A stretch of 64,000 bases of DNA from an uncultured Bacilli bacterium. GTDB lineage: Bacteria; Bacillota_I; Bacilli_A; RFN20; CAG-826. Below are positions 54,281 through 61,133 of this stretch, one piece after another. A program made the position numbers and the translations under genes. The notes beneath the pieces are model-generated. The model was not told the DNA's origin. It made no database searches and saw only the letters and a program-made list of their open reading frames with translations. The stretch covers positions 434,001-498,000 of the forward strand of contig CAKVCX010000002.1 of assembly GCA_934725985.1 (NCBI GenBank), given 5' to 3'. The stretch's first letter is position 1, and every line of letters begins with the position of its first letter.

Positions 54281-55313
54281 TTCTTTCTCCTTTATATTGG
54301 TTTTCCTTTTTATGAAGTTCTTCAAGAATCTCGTCTATAGTTGAGGTTGCCAAGGCAATATGCTTATCACCGCAACCATAATAAATATATAAAGTACCAT
54401 TCCTATTGACCCAACCAGTCGGGAAAACGCAACCAGGATACATTTCACTGCTTTCAAAAGGCAAATCTGGCTCCATGACATAGTTTTTGGTTTTAGCTAG
54501 AATCTTGCTTGGGTCAAGTAAATCCAAAAGCATGAATCCAACTCTATATTTATGGTCAATTTTAGAAACACCATGATAACAAAGTAGCCAGCCTTCTTTC
54601 GTTTTCAAAGGAGGGCAACCGGCACCAACTCTTTCTCCATCCCAACTTTCCCCGCCTACTTTATATAGAAGGGTCGGTTCTCCCCATTCCATCAAATCAT
54701 CGCTAAAAGTAATCCAAATCGATGGATTTGGGCCATCTCTATAAGGACGATCTATCTTTACGAATTTACCATTAACTTTCTCTGGGAAAATAACGCAATC
54801 CCTATTGTCGAATCTAGAATCGGTTATCCTTCCACATCTTTTATAATGAATAAAGTCTTTTGTATATGCCAAATACGTAGTTGTGTGTTTTTTGTTAATA
54901 AAGGTAGGCCCGGCAACAGGAGTTTTTACAAAAGGGCACCCTTGGTTATATCTTTCTTCTGGAGGTAGCCAATATCTACCGACATAGAATGGTTTAGAGG
55001 CGTAAGTCATGAAATAACAATCATCTATTTTTACTAATCTAGGATCTTCAATGCATCCCCCATCGGCTTCTTCGGGCATGACATCAAAAATGGGCTTATC
55101 ACTATATCTAGTAAAATGAATTCCATCTTTACTAGTCGCAAGCCCTAATCTAATAACATGGGCAGGATCATCCCCTGCAGCTCGATAAACCATAACAAAT
55201 CTATCGTTTTCATCATCATAAATTACGGCTGGATTCAAAACGCAAAAATTTTCCCATGGAATCTCTTTGCGTGGCGACATAATGGGGTTGCCTTCATATT
55301 TTTTTAATTTCAT
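54273..55313 (-). CDS. GH130 glycoside phosphorylase
   Basis: 346 aa, no signal peptide, so cytosolic. GH130 enzymes cleave beta-mannosides with phosphate to give mannose-1-phosphate, e.g. mannosylglucose or mannosyl-GlcNAc. Seen: the five-bladed propeller pattern, GNPIMSPRK start, NPAVIYDDENDRFVMVYRAA, the catalytic Asp region GGCIEDPRLVKIDDCYFMTY, and SWDGERVGAGCPPLKTKEGW. I cannot tell subfamily or substrate from this. First gene of the surface-protein operon, transcribed away from the AraC regulator; GAGG precedes the ATG. Confidence 0.93.
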   Translation of the reverse strand: MKLKKYEGNPIMSPRKEIPWENFCVLNPAVIYDDENDRFVMVYRAAGDDPAHVIRLGLATSKDGIHFTRYSDKPIFDVMPEEADGGCIEDPRLVKIDDCYFMTYASKPFYVGRYWLPPEERYNQGCPFVKTPVAGPTFINKKHTTTYLAYTKDFIHYKRCGRITDSRFDNRDCVIFPEKVNGKFVKIDRPYRDGPNPSIWITFSDDLMEWGEPTLLYKVGGESWDGERVGAGCPPLKTKEGWLLCYHGVSKIDHKYRVGFMLLDLLDPSKILAKTKNYVMEPDLPFESSEMYPGCVFPTGWVNRNGTLYIYYGCGDKHIALATSTIDEILEELHKKENQYKGERND

Positions 55314-55513
55314 TTTATTACCTCTAAAATAAATATTGATGCAGCGAGTGCAAACAAACTTATATTTCTAAATGCATTAATATTTTGTTTTTATAGCCAT
55401 TTCCCATAAAGTACGCTTTCTATCATTTTCATATTGTTTTGTTCCATTGACAAAAACTAAACTTTGAAATATAAGAAGATGTAAAATAGAATAAGAAAAA
55501 GAAAAGGCGAAAA
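55314..55513. promoter_or_regulatory. Divergent promoter region of GH130 operon and AraC regulator
   Basis: 200 AT-rich bases between divergent starts. AraC-type proteins usually bind direct repeats near -35 of a neighbouring gene, so this is the likely site, but I see no convincing repeat. Confidence 0.4.
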
Positions 55514-56359
55514 ATGGAAAATCTGAATTTCGATGCCGCAATACCTCTAGAGAACCTAGGCGAAACCAATTCCATTTCATTTGGATATCATATAAATACT
55601 TTTGATTATCCTCGTTTTCATACACATAAAGACTTCTGGGAATTTACAATAGTAACCGAAGGGACAATAGAAAATAAACTAAATGGAAAAAGTTATATTT
55701 GCCCGAAGAATTCGTTATTTTTTGCCACGACAAAAGATTGCCATTGCCTAGTAAGAAAAGATAATAAAAAAGTAAGATACATAAATCTAACCGCCAAGGA
55801 AAATGCCTTGTTAAAAATAATTGATGCCATTTCTCCTACTTTTAAAGAAAAACTAATTAATGGTTCCCACTGCTTTTCAATTCCAGAAAGCATAATAATT
55901 AACGTTGAATCCCTTATCCATAGAGCCAATATAGGCTTTGGATACAAAAAGGGCTACAATGATTTGATTTGTTCCGCGGTCTTATTGGTTTTGCAATATT
56001 TGTTCTCCGAGAACATTGATGCCGACGAGGGAAAGCCAACATTTGAAACTACAGTCTACGGGTTAAGTCTAAAGGAATCATTTTTATCCTTTTCCGTCTC
56101 CGATTTATGTAGGGAATTAAATTATTCAAGAGTTCAATTAAATAGATTATTCAAAAAGTATTTTGATATGACTCCCCATGAATACTTAATAGAAAGAAAG
56201 CTAGGTTATGCCAAGGGCTTATTAATAACTACTTCCATGTCTTCTAGCGAGATAGCCTCAATAATTGGCTTTTCAAATCTTTCTCAGTTCAATATAGATT
56301 TTAAAAAGAAATTTGGCATAACGCCCGGGGCATATAGAAAGCAAGATAAAAAAGTCTAA
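55514..56359 (+). CDS. AraC-family transcriptional regulator
   Basis: 281 aa. N-terminal cupin-type sensing domain (NTFDYPRFHTHKDFWEFTIV, then ENKLNGKSYICPKNSLFF). C-terminal pair of helix-turn-helices: SVSDLCRELNYSRVQLNRLF, KKYFDMTPHEYLIERKLGYAK, SSEIASIIGFSNLSQFNIDF, KKKFGITPGAYRK. It is divergent from the GH130 operon and is the natural regulator of the glycan locus. Effector unknown. Confidence 0.93.
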   Translation: MENLNFDAAIPLENLGETNSISFGYHINTFDYPRFHTHKDFWEFTIVTEGTIENKLNGKSYICPKNSLFFATTKDCHCLVRKDNKKVRYINLTAKENALLKIIDAISPTFKEKLINGSHCFSIPESIIINVESLIHRANIGFGYKKGYNDLICSAVLLVLQYLFSENIDADEGKPTFETTVYGLSLKESFLSFSVSDLCRELNYSRVQLNRLFKKYFDMTPHEYLIERKLGYAKGLLITTSMSSSEIASIIGFSNLSQFNIDFKKKFGITPGAYRKQDKKV

Positions 56360-56428
56360 TTAATCGAAAGGGCTTAACTTTATAAAATATTTACATTCCA
56401 GTATGACATAAGCGAAAATTAGGAAGAA

Positions 56429-57244
56429 CTATTTTCTTATTTCTTCATCCTTATATAAACCTTTTTCAAATATGTCAGGATAATACCTTTTATTTATAGA
56501 AATATCGAAAATATAATTAAAATAAACCATATCCAAAAGCATAACAAAGGGATTGATTAACAAAAAATAAAAGAACAAGCTAGTAGATAGAATTACAATA
56601 TTATTAATTAAAAATAGCAATAAAGGGAGAAGGTTAATAAGGGAGAGAAATAAAATTCGAAAATAATTTTTTATTAAAATAATCACCCCATTATGCAAAT
56701 AATCCTTAAACGAATTTTTATAAATAGAAATTTCATTAATTAAGACTAATGAAAAAGGGAAGAAAACAAATATTAATGATCCTAATAGAATTCCTTTAAT
56801 GGCAATGTGAATAGAAGGGTATAAGCAAATAGAAACGTTTAAAAAGAAAATGATGGAAAAAATAAAAACAACAAGGAGCAAATGAAAGAAAGACTCCTTA
56901 ATACCTAGAAAAAAATCATCTTTAAGAAATATTGGTTCTTCATAAGATAGATGCTTTAAATTTTTAAGCAAACCGCCTAAAAAAATACTAACAAAAATAA
57001 GGGCAATTGAAGCTATGAAAAGAAAGAAAAAATTCGATACATAAAATTGATAATCAGTCGTATTGGAAGTAGAGAATAAACGCCTTAAAATCAAAACTAT
57101 GAAAAAAGGGGCAATGGATAAAGAAAAAATAAACCCTAAAAAGAAAAGTGTCCTCCACCTTTGCTTAATTACATCAAAAAACAATTCTTTTCTATTTCTA
57201 GGCAAACTAGCATAACCTTTTTTTATTGCTTTTTTTCTTTTCAT
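56429..57244 (-). CDS. Six-helix membrane protein, DUF624/YesL-like at best
   Basis: 271 aa. A basic N-terminus (KRKKAIKKGYASLPRNRKEL) and about six helices: about 35-55, 68-92, 118-140, 147-170, 190-215 and 220-245. The layout weakly recalls YesL (DUF624) membrane proteins seen with sugar operons, but I do not find decisive motifs, and it lacks the EAA loop of sugar ABC permeases. Last gene of the operon that starts with GH38, coupled by ATGA to the preceding gene. It could be the membrane part served by the nearby ABC ATPase (inference). Confidence 0.65.
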   Translation of the reverse strand: MKRKKAIKKGYASLPRNRKELFFDVIKQRWRTLFFLGFIFSLSIAPFFIVLILRRLFSTSNTTDYQFYVSNFFFLFIASIALIFVSIFLGGLLKNLKHLSYEEPIFLKDDFFLGIKESFFHLLLVVFIFSIIFFLNVSICLYPSIHIAIKGILLGSLIFVFFPFSLVLINEISIYKNSFKDYLHNGVIILIKNYFRILFLSLINLLPLLLFLINNIVILSTSLFFYFLLINPFVMLLDMVYFNYIFDISINKRYYPDIFEKGLYKDEEIRK

Positions 57245-57849
57245 AGGCCTAGCAATGTCCTTAAAATATCAAACAAACCGTCGTTTTTTTCATTAGTAAG
57301 TTCGCCTCCATGCTTGCTTATAGAGGAAATGAATAAATAATAAGGGCTCTTTTCAAATTGAATAAACTGAGAAAGTACCCCCATATTTAATTTAGGATCA
57401 TATACCTTAATGCCATATTTTTTCTCTTCTTTTTCATAAAAGGAAAACAAAGATAAATCCATATATTTTTCTATTATTTTAAAATCCAAGACGGCATATT
57501 TAGATATGTTTGTCTTAAAAACCCCTAATTCAAGTATGCTTTCAGGAATAATGGTTATATCCATATCACCCAAAGTATTTAAATAATAAGTCAAAAACAG
57601 ATCGGAAGAAGATTCATAACTGGATATATCGATTTCATAAATATATTCTTGCTTATTTTCTTTAATACGTGAAATTAAGTTATCGCGATTGCACTCATTC
57701 GCTCCAATTAATATTTCAACTTTGTTTTCTCTTCTTGGGGAAGAAAGAGTAGAAAATAGTAACGTCAAAACCAAACTAACTAAAATAGATAAAGAAATAG
57801 AAGGCAATAAACCTTTTTTTATATTCTTTTTATAATCAATTCTTTTCAT
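57241..57849 (-). CDS. Membrane-anchored protein with half-binding-protein-like domain
   Basis: 202 aa from ATG 57849; a TTG at 57861 is also in frame but overlaps the upstream stop. One N-terminal membrane helix (about 15-38) would leave a 160-residue external domain. That domain has alternating strands and helices (KVEILIGANECNRDN, YEIDISSYES, DMDITIIPESILELG, KYAVLDFKIIEKYMDLSLF) resembling one lobe of a periplasmic-binding fold. I do not recognise a family. ATGA coupling to the next gene. It could be a tethered sensor or a partner of the six-helix protein. Confidence 0.55.
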   Translation of the reverse strand: MKRIDYKKNIKKGLLPSISLSILVSLVLTLLFSTLSSPRRENKVEILIGANECNRDNLISRIKENKQEYIYEIDISSYESSSDLFLTYYLNTLGDMDITIIPESILELGVFKTNISKYAVLDFKIIEKYMDLSLFSFYEKEEKKYGIKVYDPKLNMGVLSQFIQFEKSPYYLFISSISKHGGELTNEKNDGLFDILRTLLGL

Positions 57850-58315
57850 AAGCCACCACAAAAGAATTAGATGTAATCACGGTTATTTCATCCCCAATAG
57901 AAAAAAAGAAGTCTTCGTAATCATCATCTAAATAAATAACCCAGGTATCCATTTCATCTTTTAAAATAACTTCTTTCCCTTTTCCAAAGCAAGGCAATGA
58001 AACCGTTTCTCCTATTGAAACTATCTTGCCTCTAGATTTAACTTTTTCTCCATAATAAACATGCTCTATATGTTTTAAATTCTTTTTAAAAGGCAAATAA
58101 AAAGCAAATAAAGAAAAGGAAAAGGAAAAGAAGAAAATAGAAGTTATAAGAATACTTAACGGCAAAAGAATAATTTTGTTCAGATAATTTATAAAAATAG
58201 AAAATAGAAACAAGCTAATTAAAAACAAAATGAAAAACAATAAAGTAAGGCATAAAGCTATTTTTACTTTCTTAGTAAAACAATTTTTAAATTCTACATA
58301 ATTTACTTTAATCAT
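57836..58315 (-). CDS. Two-helix membrane protein with C-terminal OB-like beta domain
   Basis: 159 aa from ATG 58315, which overlaps the ATPase stop by 8 bases; a TTG at 58330 gives 5 more residues. Two hydrophobic helices (about 20-45 and 50-78) precede a cytosolic or external beta domain (about 90-155: VKSRGKIVSIGETVSLPCFG, EVILKDEMDTWVIYLDD, IGDEITVITSNSFVVAYE), as in NfeD/OB folds. No family recognised. Its tight coupling to the ABC ATPase suggests a shared complex (inference). Confidence 0.55.
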   Translation of the reverse strand: MIKVNYVEFKNCFTKKVKIALCLTLLFFILFLISLFLFSIFINYLNKIILLPLSILITSIFFFSFSFSLFAFYLPFKKNLKHIEHVYYGEKVKSRGKIVSIGETVSLPCFGKGKEVILKDEMDTWVIYLDDDYEDFFFSIGDEITVITSNSFVVAYEKN

Positions 58316-59042
58316 AATTAGTTTTGTCAAAATATGGCTTTAAAATCGAATCAGTTAAGCGACTTGCTTCCTTGGGAGTACAACTATATTTTATTTTGCC
58401 CTCTTCCATTATAAATATATTATCGCCTAAGGAAGTTGCTTCTTTTAGGGAATGGGTTACATAAATTACAGTAGAATCCAATTCATGCAAGACATTTTTT
58501 AATAAATGACGTATCAAGTCTCTATTTTTTTGGTCTAAATTTGATAAAGGCTCATCGAATAAAGCAATTTCAGGCCTTTTTACTATTCCTCTAGCTATGC
58601 AAGCCCTTTGCAATTCGCCTAAGGAAACTTGTTTTGGCTTTCGGCTTAATAAAGGGAAAATTCCTAACTTTTTGGATATTTCGAAAACTCTATTCTTTAT
58701 TTCTTCTTTATCGGCAAGAGAAACTTTTAATGGATAGGCAATGCTATCGAACAAAGTCAAATGGGGATACATGGAAAAATTTTGACTGACATAAGAAAGG
58801 TTTCTATCTTTTGGAGGAATGCCTTTTTCGTCCACATCAGAAAAAAGTATTTCCCCACCATAATTGAAATCAAAACCACATAGGAGTCTTAATAAAGTTG
58901 TTTTTCCTGAGCCAGAAGACCCCAAAATCACGTTAATTTTTCCATTTGGAAAAGTAACGTTTAGATTATTTATAGCAGGAATAAAGCTTCCTTTTTCGCC
59001 TTTATAGGAGTAAGAAAGATTTTTTAAGGTAATCGTCGGCAT
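58308..59042 (-). CDS. ABC transporter ATP-binding protein
   Basis: 244 aa. Complete nucleotide-binding domain: Walker A GSSGSGKTTLL, Q loop SYVSQNFSMYPHLT, signature VSLGELQRACIARG (a departure from LSGGQ), Walker B EIALFDEPLSNLD and switch His in VTHSLKEA. The helical region after Q is MalK/UgpC-like, but the C-terminal TOBE/regulatory domain of those (about 370 aa) is missing. It may energise the sugar permeases at 40.3-42.2 kb, which lack an ATPase, or the membrane proteins encoded just downstream. Coupled by overlap to the 159-aa gene. Confidence 0.92.
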   Translation of the reverse strand: MPTITLKNLSYSYKGEKGSFIPAINNLNVTFPNGKINVILGSSGSGKTTLLRLLCGFDFNYGGEILFSDVDEKGIPPKDRNLSYVSQNFSMYPHLTLFDSIAYPLKVSLADKEEIKNRVFEISKKLGIFPLLSRKPKQVSLGELQRACIARGIVKRPEIALFDEPLSNLDQKNRDLIRHLLKNVLHELDSTVIYVTHSLKEATSLGDNIFIMEEGKIKYSCTPKEASRLTDSILKPYFDKTNYD

Positions 59043-59045
59043 AGT

Positions 59046-61133
59046 TTAAAGCTCAATCATTATAGCGGACAAAGGAGGAATGCTAATTTTTGAAGAAAGC
59101 ATGAAATCGTCACTAGAATAAGATAAATAAGCCTTGTGGGGCTCATTAAATAGAACAACGGCTTCATTTAATTGAAAATTAGCAACGAATTGGACTTTTT
59201 TGTTTTTATATTTAAAAGCAGACGTATGGATGCCTTTGATAGATAAAGAAGTCCCGTCTTCGGTTTTAAAACTAACATCATTAGTCCGGATTTCTATTGG
59301 CCTAATCATGGTACCAAAAGATAAATAGTTCTTTCCTTTTCCTTTTCTCCAAGCGTTTAAATTCTTTAAAATTGCAACTGCTACCTTTTTATTTACTTTA
59401 AGTTCATTACACCAAGAAAGACGAATTTCTCCTTCATCATCGATAACGGCAGTCAACATATCGCCACATATGAAAGAATAGGCAACTCTATAGGGATAAT
59501 TATAAGGTTCATTAGATAAAGTCATGCAGATTTGATTGCCCATGAAATTATTGACATATTGATGATATAAATAGGAATAAACAGGGAAAGGCATGCCAAT
59601 ATAATAATCTAAATTAAATCTATTATCCGAAAATTGAAGTTTAGAAATAAAAGGTTCAGCAGCCGCGGTTTCGCACCCAAGCAATAAAGAAGCAGGCCTA
59701 TTAATTAAAGAAATAGCCTTCTTGCTTTCTTCTTGTTGCCATTTCCCAGGAACTGGAGGATGACCATGGCTAGAACTATAGCAAAAATAAGAATTTCCCC
59801 CATGATTTTGGTCTAAAGCTTGAATATAATCGATATTAGACTTGACTAATTTAGATATTTCACCAGCCCATAGCTTTTTGCTTTCATCTAGGCAAGGGCA
59901 AAGGTCAAAGCCTTTCCTTTGATCTAGGCAAATTAATGATTTTATCTCACCATTGCTATTAGAACACATCAATCTAGAATAGCCTTTTTCCTTGAATTCG
60001 GCCTCTTTATTATAACTTTTTATCAAATTAGACTGGATCGTATAGCCAAATCCCGAGCAATATAAGCCAACAAGATGATTATGTTCATGCATTAAGCTAA
60101 CATATTCATCAAGCATCTTTTCCCCTCCATATGGAGGGAAAATATAAGGCGGGGCCCAAGGGGCACTCCCTTCATAATGCATTAATAAAGCCATTACCTG
60201 ACTATCTAAACTAGTAGCAAACTCATCGATACAGGGAAGAGAATTCTTATAAGGAAAGAACTTATTTGGTTCCATCTTATCCGTATCAAAATGTCCCCTG
60301 ACTGGAAAAGTTAAAACAATGGGAGAATTCTTATACCATGATGGCAAATTTTTATTCTCTTCTATCTTTATTAAATTATCTATTTTGTTTCTAAGGAACC
60401 ATTTCTTATAAAAATCCATCCCGTCATAACAATCCCCCTCAAAGAAAAGCAAATTGGAATAAAAATCCATTTTATAATCTTGGCCATAATTGCAATTTGA
60501 ATAGATGCGGTTGACTATTTTTATAGAATTAGGGCAACTTTTAAAATCGATATGCTTTGTTCCTCTATTTTTATCATGGAGGCCAAAATATATTCCGTAT
60601 CCGTCTTCAATATAACAAATAAATTGGGAGCAAATCATGTTCGGGAAAATAGAGTACTTTCCTAAGCTAGGAAAAGTAGGTTCGATAAAAGGAAAAGGAG
60701 AAGCATTCCTTCTTGCCATGTTGCTAACTAAGCATCCTTCGTTATAAGGGTATAGGATTTCTCCTTCCCCACCTACTTCATCTTTTAATCTAGGGTTAAG
60801 CCCAAAAGAATTAAGTTCTGCCCATTCTATGACGTATTTGCTCTTATTCTTTACATTTACTTTTAACCTAAACCCCTTATTTATTTTTTTTAAAAGAAGA
60901 GCGACGTCAACGTATTCATTTTTATACTCAAACAAATCGCCTTTTCTAGAAACAAAGTAGAATTCAAAAGAGGAAATTACAAAAGAACTATTATCTTTGT
61001 CCCTTAACTTAACAGAAAAGAAGGGTAGGGATTCAAAAATTAATTCCTTTCCATTCTTTTTTATAGAGGAAATAGAACACTTATTCTCGTTAAAAATTAT
61101 TTCAAAATCGTTTATAAATTTATACTTAATCAT
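59046..61133 (-). CDS. DUF6259-like putative glycoside hydrolase
   Basis: 695 aa, no signal peptide. N-terminal beta-sandwich (about 1-240) with WAELNSFGLNPRLKDE and YPYNEGCLVSNMARR. Central TIM-barrel-like region (about 250-560) with FPVRGHFD, MALLMHYEGSAPWAPPYIFP and LVGLYCSGFGYTI. Residues near SNIDYIQALDQNHGGNSYF and SSHGHPPVPGKW follow. A C-terminal beta domain ends PPLSAIMIEL. I recall this order from DUF6259 proteins, a clan related to GH36-type enzymes; the acid/base residues are not certain. ATGA-coupled to GH38, so both probably act on the same imported glycan. Confidence 0.72.
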   Translation of the reverse strand: MIKYKFINDFEIIFNENKCSISSIKKNGKELIFESLPFFSVKLRDKDNSSFVISSFEFYFVSRKGDLFEYKNEYVDVALLLKKINKGFRLKVNVKNKSKYVIEWAELNSFGLNPRLKDEVGGEGEILYPYNEGCLVSNMARRNASPFPFIEPTFPSLGKYSIFPNMICSQFICYIEDGYGIYFGLHDKNRGTKHIDFKSCPNSIKIVNRIYSNCNYGQDYKMDFYSNLLFFEGDCYDGMDFYKKWFLRNKIDNLIKIEENKNLPSWYKNSPIVLTFPVRGHFDTDKMEPNKFFPYKNSLPCIDEFATSLDSQVMALLMHYEGSAPWAPPYIFPPYGGEKMLDEYVSLMHEHNHLVGLYCSGFGYTIQSNLIKSYNKEAEFKEKGYSRLMCSNSNGEIKSLICLDQRKGFDLCPCLDESKKLWAGEISKLVKSNIDYIQALDQNHGGNSYFCYSSSHGHPPVPGKWQQEESKKAISLINRPASLLLGCETAAAEPFISKLQFSDNRFNLDYYIGMPFPVYSYLYHQYVNNFMGNQICMTLSNEPYNYPYRVAYSFICGDMLTAVIDDEGEIRLSWCNELKVNKKVAVAILKNLNAWRKGKGKNYLSFGTMIRPIEIRTNDVSFKTEDGTSLSIKGIHTSAFKYKNKKVQFVANFQLNEAVVLFNEPHKAYLSYSSDDFMLSSKISIPPLSAIMIEL

